Origin: Halogranum amylolyticum
GTDB taxonomy: Archaea; Halobacteriota; Halobacteria; Halobacteriales; Haloferacaceae
Length of the DNA: 59,621 nt
Direction: 5' to 3'
Assembly: GCF_900110465.1 (NCBI RefSeq)
Contig: NZ_FODV01000025.1
Location: 1 to 59,621, forward strand
Every line of letters starts with the position of its first letter. Positions within the stretch are counted from its first letter, which is position 1. Below are positions 52,122-59,621 of the stretch, one piece after another. The notes beneath the pieces were generated by a model. That model was not told the origin of the DNA. It saw only the letters and a program-made list of their open reading frames with translations, and searched no databases. Made by a program: the position numbers and the translations under genes.

Positions 52122-54392
52122 CTACAGTTCGCCTTCGCTGTCTTCCTGTGCGTCGACGACGGCGACGCTGGCGAGGTTGACGATGTCCTTGACCTCGTCA
52201 CCGCGCTGCAGGACGTGGACGGGTTTGTCCATCCCGACGAGCATCGGGCCGATGGCCTCCGCACCGCCGAGTCGCTGGAGCAGTTTGTAGCCGATGTTGC
52301 CCGCCTCGAGGTTCGGGAACACCAGCACGTTCGCTGGCCCGTCCAGGTCTGCGAAGTCGTAGGTGTCGTTCAGCATCTCCTCGACGAGTGCGGTGTCGGC
52401 CTGCATCTCCCCGTCGACGGGGAAGTCGACCTCGGGGTCGTCGTGCAGGCGCTTCACCGCGTTTCGGGGTTTTCGCACACCCTCGTTGTCGACGCTGCCG
52501 AAGTCCGAGTACGACAGGAGTGCTGCCCGGGGTTCGACGTTGAAACTGCGGGCGAGATTGGCCGTGTGCTTCGTCACTTCGGCGAGCACATCCTCGTTGG
52601 GGTCGAGGTTGACCGTCGCGTCCGCACAGAAGATTACGCGGTTCTTGAACGTCAGCATGTAGACGCCGGCGGCGTAGTCGGCGTCCTCGGCGGTGCCGAT
52701 CACCTGCAGCGGCGGGCGGAGCGCCGAGGGGTAGTGGTGGGTGAGGCCGGTGAGCATCGCGTCGGCGTCGTCCATTCCGACCATCACGCTGGCGAAGTAG
52801 TTCGAGTCCTGCCGGATGAGTTCGCCCGCCTCCGTCCGGGTGAGCCCCTTGCGCTGTCGCCGCTCGTAGAGATGCTCGACGTAGTGGTTCCACTCGCCCT
52901 CGTGGGGGTTGGCGATGACCGGGTCGAAGTCCAGGCCGAGTTCCTCGGCCTTCCGTAGGATCTGTTTCGTCCGCCCGATGAGGATCGGTTCGGCGATGTC
53001 GTCTTCGACCAGCTGGTTGGCCGCGCGGATCATCTTCGCGTCCTCGCCCTCGGCGAGCGCGACGCGCTTCGGTTCGGACTTCGCCTTGTTGAGCACCACC
53101 CGCATCATCTCGCGGGACTTCCCGAGACGGGCTTCCAACTCTTCGCGGTACTCGCCGAGATCGATCTCCTTTCGTGCGGCCCCGCTATCCATCGCGGCCT
53201 CGGCGACGGCGGGCGTCACCTCGTAGAGGACGCGCTGGTCGAGCGGTTTCGGGATGAGGTAGTCGGGGCCGAACTGCAGGGGTTCGTCGCCGTAGGCCTT
53301 GACGACGGCGTCGGGGACGTCCTGGCGGGCGAGGTCGGCCAGCGCGTCGGCGGCGGCGACTTTCATCTCCTCGTTGATCTCGGTGGCGCGGACGTCGAGC
53401 GCGCCGCGGAAGATGAACGGGAACCCCAGCACGTTGTTTACCTGGTTGGGGTAGTCAGAGCGGCCGGTCGCCATGATGACCGTGTCCTCGCGGGCCGATT
53501 TGGCGTCTTCGTAGGAGATCTCGGGGTCGGGGTTGGCCATCGCGAAGATGATGGGGTCGTCGGCCATCGAGCGCACCATCTCCTGGCTGACGATGCCGCC
53601 GACAGAGAGGCCGACGAACACGTCGGCGTCCTCGATCGCGTCTTCGAGTTCGCCGTCGTCGACGCCGCGGGCGAACGGTTCGGTGAACTCGTTGAGGTCG
53701 CCCGCTTCGGCGCGTGCCTCCGAGAGCACGCCGTTGATGTCGCACATCGTAATGTTCTCTCGGGGGATGCCGAGAGAGACGTAGAAGCGAGCGGTCGCCG
53801 TCGCCGCCGCGCCCGCGCCCGCGAAGGTGACTTCGAGTTCCGAGAGCTCCTTGCCGGCGATGTCGACGGCGTTCCGCAGCGCGGCACCGGAGATGATCGC
53901 CGTCCCGTGTTGGTCGTCGTGGAACACGGGGACGTCCATCTGCTCGGAGAGCTCCGACTCGATGGCGAAACACTCGGGGGCCTTGATGTCCTCGAGGTTG
54001 ACGCCGCCGAACGTCGGTTCCATCGCGGCGACGGCCTCGGTGAACGCGTCGGGGTCCTCGAGGTCGAGTTCGACGTCGAACACGTCGATGTCGGCGAAGC
54101 GTTTGAACAGCACACCCTTTCCCTCCATGACGGGTTTCGACGCCTGCGCGCCGATGTCGCCGAGGCCTAGAACGGCCGACCCGTTGGAGACGACGCCGAC
54201 GAGGTTCCCCTTCGCCGTGTACTCGTAGGCCTGCTCGGGGTCGGCGTCGATGTCGCGGCACGGCGCGGCCACGCCCGGCGAGTACGCCAGCGACAGGTCC
54301 CGTTGGGTGTTCGTCGGTTTGGTCGTCGAGATCTCTACCTTGCCCGGCGGGGCACGCCGGTGGTACTCCCGTGCGTCGTCTTCGAGCGTCAT
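52122..54392 (-). CDS. maeB: Malic enzyme fused to phosphotransacetylase-like domain (MaeB type)
   Basis: 756 aa, standard for MaeB. Residues 1 to about 430 form the NADP-malic enzyme domain: LSLAYSPGVAAPCRDI, KGNLVGVVSNGSAVLGLGDI, VFHDDQHGTAIISGAALRNA and FAGAGAAATATARFYVSLGI. The rest is a phosphate-acetyltransferase-like domain with RVALAEGEDAKMIRAANQLV and LQRLGGAEAIGPMLVGMDKP. The first domain decarboxylates malate to pyruvate; the second is usually regulatory and inactive. The ATG at 54392 fits the family N-terminus (EYHRRAPPGKVEI). Confidence 0.95.
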   Translation of the reverse strand: MTLEDDAREYHRRAPPGKVEISTTKPTNTQRDLSLAYSPGVAAPCRDIDADPEQAYEYTAKGNLVGVVSNGSAVLGLGDIGAQASKPVMEGKGVLFKRFADIDVFDVELDLEDPDAFTEAVAAMEPTFGGVNLEDIKAPECFAIESELSEQMDVPVFHDDQHGTAIISGAALRNAVDIAGKELSELEVTFAGAGAAATATARFYVSLGIPRENITMCDINGVLSEARAEAGDLNEFTEPFARGVDDGELEDAIEDADVFVGLSVGGIVSQEMVRSMADDPIIFAMANPDPEISYEDAKSAREDTVIMATGRSDYPNQVNNVLGFPFIFRGALDVRATEINEEMKVAAADALADLARQDVPDAVVKAYGDEPLQFGPDYLIPKPLDQRVLYEVTPAVAEAAMDSGAARKEIDLGEYREELEARLGKSREMMRVVLNKAKSEPKRVALAEGEDAKMIRAANQLVEDDIAEPILIGRTKQILRKAEELGLDFDPVIANPHEGEWNHYVEHLYERRQRKGLTRTEAGELIRQDSNYFASVMVGMDDADAMLTGLTHHYPSALRPPLQVIGTAEDADYAAGVYMLTFKNRVIFCADATVNLDPNEDVLAEVTKHTANLARSFNVEPRAALLSYSDFGSVDNEGVRKPRNAVKRLHDDPEVDFPVDGEMQADTALVEEMLNDTYDFADLDGPANVLVFPNLEAGNIGYKLLQRLGGAEAIGPMLVGMDKPVHVLQRGDEVKDIVNLASVAVVDAQEDSEGEL

Positions 54393-54597
54393 CGGTCGCT
54401 CCCTCGTAGCGGAGGTAGGTAGGGCCTTTGTTCGACGGTCAGGTGAGCGACAGATTCGACACGGTTTCGACACGAGCGGTCGCCCCCACCGGCGACAGGA
54501 GTATTTGCCCGGCCTGCGGGGTAAGCCCACGCAGAGTGCTCTCGACGGGGAGCCCCCGCGGTCGCGGGGTCGGCGTTCGTCTCGGAGCTGTCGTCCC

Positions 54598-54872
54598 TCG
54601 TCGGTGACACCGTCGTCGACTACCCCACCGTCGAAGACGACGGCGGGATGCAGAGTGCCGTCCGCCACGGAGCGACCGTAAAGTCGAACGGTATCGTCGC
54701 TGCTGGCGCTATCGTCCTACAGAGCCCGACGGACCCGTCGGGTCACGTCGCGTACGGCGCGCGGGCAGAGACCAGACCGCTCACGGACGACCAGCGCGAC
54801 GAGGTCGTCCGCGTCCACGAACACTACGTCGAACTCGGGCGGCAGTACAGAGAAGTCGGGCGGTTCGAGTGA
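54598..54872 (+). pseudogene. C-terminal remnant resembling a left-handed-beta-helix (gamma carbonic anhydrase-like) protein
   Basis: From 54648 the frame reads MQSAVRHGATVKSNGIVAAG and AIVLQSPTDPSGHVAYGARA, then a long terminal helix (RDEVVRVHEHYVELGRQYRE). The hexapeptide-like strand followed by a helical tail matches the ending of gamma-class carbonic anhydrase/transferase proteins, but the N-terminal 100 or so residues are missing. In-frame residues from about 54600 may be part of the remnant. Could also be a real short protein. Confidence 0.45.
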
Positions 54873-55365
54873 CTACATTCGTCGCAAGCGCGATGCTCTC
54901 GCTGTGATCTCTCTTCCTGACGGCGACTCGACACTGTTACGCGACTACCGGTGTAACGAGCCTCCTCACCTCCCGTCGCCCCTCCTCGTTACATTCGCGA
55001 CGGTGGTCCCTCCGGCGGCGACGGGCGTCGTCCGACGTTCCGGAGTGAGAGAGTGGCCACGTCGCCGTCGGAGACGGTTCAGACGAGTACCAGGAGACGA
55101 CCGTTCGAGAAGTCGAAACACCGATTCCGCCGAGGTGACGGCCGTCACCGACGAGCTCGGGTCTCTTGGGGCTCTTGCAGCGCGGCTACGACGGGATTCT
55201 CATTTACTGCTACGCAGATAGCACAGTCGTCGACTCCCGGAGCTCGGACGCAGAGTGGCGGTCGCTTAGCAGGTTATTAACGTTGTACTGCGGGGTGAAT
55301 CGCGGTCTCGTCCGGTCCGTCGGACTCGCGCGGGAGCGGAAAGTCGACGGTCGACTCGTGTCGGC
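54873..55365. other. Gene-free region beside integrase locus
   Basis: About 490 bp with no credible gene. Short open frames are Arg-rich shadows. It lies next to the carbonic-anhydrase remnant and zinc-ribbon gene, so it may be decayed sequence. A TATA-like patch is near 55270. Confidence 0.45.
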
Positions 55366-55572
55366 TCAGGCGTTGTTCATCCGGGTCATCTCGGTCTCGC
55401 CACAGACCGAACACTCGCTCACGCGGTACGGCTCACGCGAGAACGAGCGGCTCTTGTCGTCCGGACCGTCGTTCTCCTCCATGATCTGGAGTCGAACCTG
55501 GTGCTCTGTGTCCTCGCCGCAACCGGGACACGATTCGACGTGCTGCACGTGGTGGGGTTTCTTGGCGGCCAT
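55366..55572 (-). CDS. 68-aa zinc beta-ribbon protein
   Basis: VESCPGCGEDTEHQVRLQIM is followed by PYRVSECSVCGETEMTRMNN. The two Cys knuckles (CPGC, CSVC) with a beta hairpin are those of small haloarchaeal zinc beta-ribbons. The ATG at 55572 is preferred over an in-frame GTG at 55581. Unknown function; it neighbours the integrase operon but is separated by 113 bp. Confidence 0.75.
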   Translation of the reverse strand: MAAKKPHHVQHVESCPGCGEDTEHQVRLQIMEENDGPDDKSRSFSREPYRVSECSVCGETEMTRMNNA

Positions 55573-55685
55573 CGTCTTCACTCCCTACTTAGGACCGAAC
55601 GGGTATCACTATAGAGCTGTTAATACCGCCTCCGACAGACGTTTTTACACCGAATAACCCCGACAACGGTTTGCAACTGACCGTC

Positions 55686-56879
55686 TCACCCGGTGTCGTG
55701 TTCCTCGAAGGCCGACCCGGCGTCGGCAGCGAGGTCTCTCGCTTCGATATGCGAGTAATGTTCCCGTACCATCGACTCGGAGTTGTCGAGTAGTCGAGCG
55801 GCCGCCGTGAACCCGCGTTGTCGGACCATCACCTCGCCGACGCCACGACGCCCGCCGTGCGGGGCGAGATAGCCGTGTCTGTCGTCGAGCGTGAGGTCGG
55901 CCGCTTCGCAGAGTCGGCGCATCGTCCGACGTGCGCCGTCGGTCGTGATCGACGGCGGTGTCAGGTCGTACTCCCGGAGCGCGTCGAAGACGTCGGCGTG
56001 TCCGGACAGTTCGTCGACGTACGCCTCGACGGCCGACTCGCTCCAGTCGTGGTCGTCGGCGAGCCCCGCCCGTACCGTCGCGTAGAGCTTCGGGTAGTGA
56101 AACGTCGGGAACACCGGCCAGTCCGGTCGCGGGTCGAGTACCCGACGATATCGCTCGACTGCGGCGACCGCCTGCGTCGGGAGCGACCGGTCGGACCATC
56201 GTTGCTTCTTCGAGAACACTGTCATCGTGTTGTCCGCCAGCGAGACGTCGCGCCAGCGGAGCCCCGTCCGGCGGTCGTCTTTCGGGTCGGCGACGAGTTC
56301 GCCGCCGCGAACGCCTGAATAACAGAGCACGTACACGAGTGCGCGGTCCCGGTAGGACCGCACCGCCTCGAAGAGGTCGTCACCCTCGTCGAGTCCGTCG
56401 AGCGCGTCGTCGACCGTCCGGTCGACGTGGCGGGTGATCCGCCGGCGGTGGTCGTCGGTCCACGCCTGCTGGTCGCCGGACCGTCGCCCGTCGTTCTTGG
56501 GCAGCGGTTCCTTCGCGACGTTCTGCTGGGCCGGGTTCCGATCGAGATAGCCTTCCCGGACGCACCACCCGACGTAGGCGCTCACCTGCGCGTAGTAGGT
56601 GAGCACCGTCCCGGCGGCGAGTTCGCGTCGGTGGAGCGGTTCGTCCGACGCGGGGTCGTGGATGGTCAGCGCGCGGGCGAACCGGCGGAGCGTCGGTGCG
56701 TCGAGGTCGCCGAAGGTGACCGGCGTCTCCCCGTCGCGGGCGAGCCACTCGAGGAAGTCCCGGACGACGCGCTCGCAGTTCCGACGGTAGTTACCGCTTC
56801 CGGCCCCACCCTTCGCCTTCGAGCGGAGAAACGCGTCCAGCGGGTCGGCGACGGGAGTGTCGCTCGACTCGGCGGTCAT
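55686..56879 (-). CDS. Tyrosine recombinase/integrase
   Basis: 397 aa. An N-terminal SAM-like core-binding domain (residues about 10-130, with YRRNCERVVRDFLEWLARDG) precedes the catalytic domain. The first Arg is in YSGVRGGELV (about 187), Lys in VFSKKQRW, the HxxR box in PHGGRRGVGE (about 340) and the nucleophile Tyr in VREHYSHIE (about 375). All catalytic residues appear present. The ATG at 56879 overlaps the stop of the 122-aa gene upstream (ATGA), so it is the last gene of a three-gene operon, unusual for an integrase. No tRNA is adjacent. Confidence 0.88.
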   Translation of the reverse strand: MTAESSDTPVADPLDAFLRSKAKGGAGSGNYRRNCERVVRDFLEWLARDGETPVTFGDLDAPTLRRFARALTIHDPASDEPLHRRELAAGTVLTYYAQVSAYVGWCVREGYLDRNPAQQNVAKEPLPKNDGRRSGDQQAWTDDHRRRITRHVDRTVDDALDGLDEGDDLFEAVRSYRDRALVYVLCYSGVRGGELVADPKDDRRTGLRWRDVSLADNTMTVFSKKQRWSDRSLPTQAVAAVERYRRVLDPRPDWPVFPTFHYPKLYATVRAGLADDHDWSESAVEAYVDELSGHADVFDALREYDLTPPSITTDGARRTMRRLCEAADLTLDDRHGYLAPHGGRRGVGEVMVRQRGFTAAARLLDNSESMVREHYSHIEARDLAADAGSAFEEHDTG

Positions 56880-57244
56880 TCCTCGTCGGGCACCGTCCAG
56901 AACGGCGGGGTCGTCTCGTAGTGGTTCGAGTCGGGGTCCTCGTCGGCGTGGGCGTAGAGCGCGTCGTGCGCGCGGCGGTGGATCATCTCGGAACGATCCG
57001 CCGTCTCCGCTATCGGTGCCCCGTCGTCGGCCGAGTCGTAGACGACGCGCCACTCCTCGTCGTAGTGGAGGGCGAGGAGGCCACGCCCGGTGATGTTGAC
57101 GAGCAGTTGGTAGGCCAGCTGTTCGCCGTCGTAGCTGCCGCGGACGGCGACGCACTGTTCGATGCCGTCGAGCTCTTCGAGTTCGTCGGCGAGGTCCGCT
57201 TCGACCTCTCTGTCCGGGAGCGTGTCGACGAACCGCTGGCTCAT
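56876..57244 (-). CDS. 122-aa acidic protein coupled to the integrase
   Basis: The chain has FVDTLPDREVEADLADELEE, then GIEQCVAVRGSYDGEQLAYQ, LLVNITGRGLLALHYDEEWR and an acidic tail. Strands and helices alternate. No family recognised. It starts by overlap with the 25-codon ORF and ends by overlap with the integrase. Such coupling suggests a recombination accessory or regulatory factor. Confidence 0.7.
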   Translation of the reverse strand: MSQRFVDTLPDREVEADLADELEELDGIEQCVAVRGSYDGEQLAYQLLVNITGRGLLALHYDEEWRVVYDSADDGAPIAETADRSEMIHRRAHDALYAHADEDPDSNHYETTPPFWTVPDEE

Positions 57245-57318
57245 CGAGTCACCTCGGGCGTCGGGACAGCGTTCGTGGTGGTGTCGGGCGTCGAAGCCGG
57301 AGAGCGTGCGATGGTCAT
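57241..57318 (-). CDS. 25-codon leader ORF of the integrase operon
   Basis: MTIARSPASTPDTTTNAVPT and then PEVTR, ending in a TGA that overlaps the next ATG (57241-57244). Two successive four-base overlaps in one operon support translation through all three. It sits about 30 nt after a TATA-like element. The peptide is Thr/Pro-rich with no known fold. Confidence 0.5.
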   Translation of the reverse strand: MTIARSPASTPDTTTNAVPTPEVTR

Positions 57319-57560
57319 CGTCTGTCTATGGCCGACGGCGGGAGTCAACTAAAAACTACTCTTGACTATCGGAGTAATCAAGAGTGATCTCTGAGACGAC
57401 GGATCGACACTATCGAACGCTCTCGAGCGCGAATCTGGCGGATACGCGAATAGATAAATCACATATCGATATAGGAATTCGAACTGAGAGCGGGTCCCTC
57501 GACGACAGTCCCGAGTAATCGGACGTTATCCCGACGGCTCCCCGCACGAGGACGGCGCTC
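57319..57560 (-). promoter_or_regulatory. Promoter/operator region of the integrase operon
   Basis: On the minus strand a TATA-like tttttagttg lies at 57347-57356. Overlapping its upstream edge is an 8-bp inverted repeat, actcttga (57358-57365) and tcaagagt (57378-57385), with a 12-nt spacer. This is a plausible operator for a dimeric regulator, and the centre-to-TATA spacing fits repression. The remainder up to 57560 holds no gene. Confidence 0.5.
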
Positions 57561-58205
57561 TCAGGCGCTCGCACCCGTCTCGTCGTCCGAGAGATACGAC
57601 ATCGCCTCGGCGTCGCTCACCTGCCGGAAGTCGTCGTAGAACGCCCCGACCGCACCGAAGTACTGCGGCGTCTCGACGCAGACGACCTCGTCGGCCTCGT
57701 CTTCCAGTTTGCGGACCGTGTCCGGCGGCGCGACCGGCACCGCGAGGATCGTCCGCTCCGCCCCGGCGTCGCGCACCTGGCGGAGACAGGCGGTGGTGGT
57801 CGCCCCCGTCGCGACGCCGTCGTCGACGACGAGGACGCTCTTCCCTTCGAGGTCGAGCGGCGGACGGTCGCGTCGGTACCGCTCGAGTTTGTCGGCGGCG
57901 GCCTCGGCCTCCTCCGCACGCTTCCGCTCGACGTACTCGTCGCCGACATCCAGCGAGTCGATGATCGAGTCGTTCAGCCAGACGGTGCCGTCGCTGGCGA
58001 CGGCACCGATAGCGAGTTCTGGGTTCGACGGCGCGCCGATCTTCCGGGCGGCGACGACGTCGAGCGGGACGCCGAGTGTGTCGGCGACGGCGCGACCGAC
58101 GGGGAGCCCGCCCCGAGGGATCGCGAGCACGACGTCCGCCTCGATGCCTTTCTCCCGGAGGAGCGATGCAAGTCTACTGCCTGCGTCGGTTCGGTTTCGG
58201 AACAT
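57561..58205 (-). CDS. Phosphoribosyltransferase-family protein
   Basis: 214 aa. The PRPP loop VLVVDDGVATGATT and the front motif VVLAIPRGGLPVGRAVAD are clear. This form, with ARKIGAPSNPELAIGAVASD, is the ComF/YkgJ-neighbour-type PRTase often found with dienelactone hydrolases or erythromycin esterases. Substrate unknown. The ATG at 58205 gives MFRNRTDAGSRLASLL, the usual family beginning. The open frame above is shadow. Confidence 0.88.
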   Translation of the reverse strand: MFRNRTDAGSRLASLLREKGIEADVVLAIPRGGLPVGRAVADTLGVPLDVVAARKIGAPSNPELAIGAVASDGTVWLNDSIIDSLDVGDEYVERKRAEEAEAAADKLERYRRDRPPLDLEGKSVLVVDDGVATGATTTACLRQVRDAGAERTILAVPVAPPDTVRKLEDEADEVVCVETPQYFGAVGAFYDDFRQVSDAEAMSYLSDDETGASA

Positions 58206-58376
58206 GGTGGAGGTGTCGTCGGCCTCGCGGGGTTCGCGAGCGACAACGTCGACACCGGAGAGACGTGCGTCACCACGAATAAGATTTCGTGGGTCGCGAC
58301 GGGTTCGATCGCGGTCGACGGCTCCACGCCCCCCGCACATAGCTATTTGCCACTGTCTGACGTTATACACGTTGCG

Positions 58377-58583
58377 ATGACAGCCGTTAAAATCATCAAA
58401 GTCCTGGGAACCTCCACCGAATCGTGGGAAGACGCCGCGCGCGAAGCGGTCGCGCAGGCGGCGGAGACGGTTCAGGACATCCACGGTATCGAAGTCGAAG
58501 ACTGGACCGCGACGGTCGAAGACGGACAGATCACGGAGTACAAGGCGACCGTCGAACTCGCCTTCCCCGTCGCCCACGAGTGA
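58377..58583 (+). CDS. Dodecin, riboflavin/FMN-binding
   Basis: 68 aa, the dodecin size. TAVKIIKVLGTSTESWEDAA and the strand DWTATVEDGQITEYKATVEL are the family pattern, and the Trp in VEDWTATV is at the position that stacks on the flavin. Twelve copies form a hollow sphere that stores or buffers flavin; archaeal dodecins favour riboflavin. A TATA-like patch is near 58343. Confidence 0.94.
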   Translation: MTAVKIIKVLGTSTESWEDAAREAVAQAAETVQDIHGIEVEDWTATVEDGQITEYKATVELAFPVAHE

Positions 58584-58592
58584 GCTAGCTCC

Positions 58593-59003
58593 ATGACCCT
58601 CGAGAGACTCGCCAGAACCGACGTCGTCACTGTCGGCGTCGACGCTCCCATCGACGAGATCGTCGAGACGATGCGGACGCACAACGTCGGGTCGGTCGTC
58701 GTCGTCGACGGCGAGAGCCCCCGCGGCATCGTCACCGACCGTGATCTCGTCCTCTACGCGATGGACGGCGAGGCGTCGCTGACCGCCCGAAACGTGATGG
58801 CGGAGGACCTGTTCACCGTCGACGTCGACTCGGACGTCTTCACGGTCATCAGCGAGATGGACGAACGGAAGGTCCGTCGGGTGCCGGTGCTCGAAAACGG
58901 GAGGCTCGTCGGCATCGTCACGTTGGACGACTTCGTCGGACTGCTCGCCGCCGAACTGGAGAAACTGGCCGCCATCATCGAGGCGGAGTCGCCGCGACAG
59001 TGA
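58593..59003 (+). CDS. CBS-domain pair protein
   Basis: 136 aa made of two CBS motifs: TVGVDAPIDEIVETMRTHNV then GSVVVVDGESPRGIVTDRDL, and VDVDSDVFTVISEMDERKVR then RVPVLENGRLVGIVTLDDFV. CBS pairs bind adenine nucleotides or SAM and report energy state. It starts nine bases after dodecin and may share its transcript. Confidence 0.92.
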   Translation: MTLERLARTDVVTVGVDAPIDEIVETMRTHNVGSVVVVDGESPRGIVTDRDLVLYAMDGEASLTARNVMAEDLFTVDVDSDVFTVISEMDERKVRRVPVLENGRLVGIVTLDDFVGLLAAELEKLAAIIEAESPRQ

Positions 59004-59055
59004 GCGACCGGTTCGACCGGGCGACCCCCACTCGCCCGAAGTCGAACGGGTCGAG

Positions 59056-59621
59056 CTACCGGTGGGAGACCAGCTCGTCGAAGTCGACGCCGACGACCTC
59101 CAGCTGCTCGCGGTAGCGGTTGCGGATCGTCACCTCGGTCACCTGTGCCACCTTCGCGATCTCCCGCTGGGTCCGCTTCTCGTTGCAGAGCAGCGCGGCC
59201 GTGTAGATGGCGGCGGCGGCGAACCCGGTCGGCGACTTCCCGGAGTGTAACCCTTCGGCCGTCGTCCGCTCGATGATCGTCGCGGCGCGCTGTTGGACGT
59301 CCTCGCTGAGGTCGAGTTCCGAACAGAACCGCGGGAGGTACTGCTTCGGGTCGACCGGCGGCATGTCGAGTCCCAGTTCGTGTGCGATGTACCGGTAGGT
59401 GCGGCCGATCTCCCGCCGTTCGACGCGGGCGACCGACGACACCTCTTCGAGACTCCGTGGGATCCCCTCCTGGCGGCAGGCGATGTAGAGCGCGCTCGTG
59501 GCGACGCCCTCGATGGAACGCCCGCGGATGAGGTCGGTGTCGAGCGCCCGCCGGTAGATGACGGCCGCGACTTCTCGCACGGAGCGCGGCACGCCGAGCG
59601 CGGAGGCCATCCGGTCGATCT
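59056..59621 (-). CDS. tfb: Transcription initiation factor TFB, C-terminal part (runs off the window)
   Basis: The stop is at 59056 and the frame runs open to the end of the sequence. What is seen is the two cyclin-like repeats: DRMASALGVPRSVREVAAVI, DLIRGRSIEGVATSALYIAC, IGRTYRYIAHELGLDMPPVD and LHSGKSPTGFAAAAIYTAAL. It is close to, but distinct from, the TFB at 49456. The zinc ribbon lies outside the window. Confidence 0.95.
   Translation of the reverse strand, partial: IDRMASALGVPRSVREVAAVIYRRALDTDLIRGRSIEGVATSALYIACRQEGIPRSLEEVSSVARVERREIGRTYRYIAHELGLDMPPVDPKQYLPRFCSELDLSEDVQQRAATIIERTTAEGLHSGKSPTGFAAAAIYTAALLCNEKRTQREIAKVAQVTEVTIRNRYREQLEVVGVDFDELVSHR

Overview
The window is a stretch of chromosome from a haloarchaeon (class Halobacteria). 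The evidence is high GC, strongly acidic proteins, Tat-type lipoprotein signals, GTG starts and 4-base start/stop overlaps, TATA boxes about 27 nt upstream of leaderless starts, two TFB genes, a dodecin and many very small zinc-ribbon proteins. Most of it reads as ordinary core or soft-core genome, with a few mobile or accessory spots.

Layout. 1-95 is a pyrimidine-rich tandem repeat. 101-3425 holds a flavin-split-barrel protein, a hotdog thioesterase and the E1 beta/alpha pair of a 2-oxoacid dehydrogenase, all on the minus strand. 3882-11574 looks like an acyl-CoA/aromatic-acid module: a VOC protein and a PaaI-type thioesterase (plus), then on the minus strand phenylacetate-CoA ligase and a complete Liv-type ABC importer (binding protein, fused LivH-LivM permease, LivG, LivF). 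12061-22831 is mixed housekeeping: zinc ribbons, an amidohydrolase, a cation exchanger, a PEBP protein, two aldo/keto reductases, an HtpX protease, an acyltransferase and a UspA protein. 23027-29434 has a D-glucuronyl C5-epimerase-like lipoprotein, an FNT channel fused to UspA domains, MsrA, an orphan HTH protein and a CinA-type protein. 29560-31002 is a TnpB-only IS200/IS605-type element with terminal hairpins. 31018-37919 has a hydrolase, an inositol-phosphatase-like protein, an SDR, a two-repeat protein and a compact operon of a PhyH dioxygenase, an Nramp-like permease without the usual metal motifs, and a P-loop NTPase.

38012-38385 is an odd locus with a promoter, a tRNA-like minihelix, a 30-codon ORF and a zinc-ribbon microprotein. 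41091-42117 looks like a small island: initiator tRNA-Met, a second degenerate copy of its 3' end, short dispersed repeats and a lower-GC lipoprotein gene. 42194-48414 holds hypothetical proteins, Tat lipoproteins and a pair of membrane PH-domain proteins. 48490-54392 has TFB, small proteins and a malic enzyme-phosphotransacetylase fusion. 54393-57318 has a carbonic-anhydrase-like remnant and a three-gene operon ending in a tyrosine recombinase. The window closes with a phosphoribosyltransferase, dodecin, a CBS protein and the C-terminal part of a second TFB.

Starts were chosen from TATA spacing, operon overlaps, domain boundaries and where GC-rich third codon positions begin. Nothing was searched against a database. 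Family names come from motifs visible in the translations.
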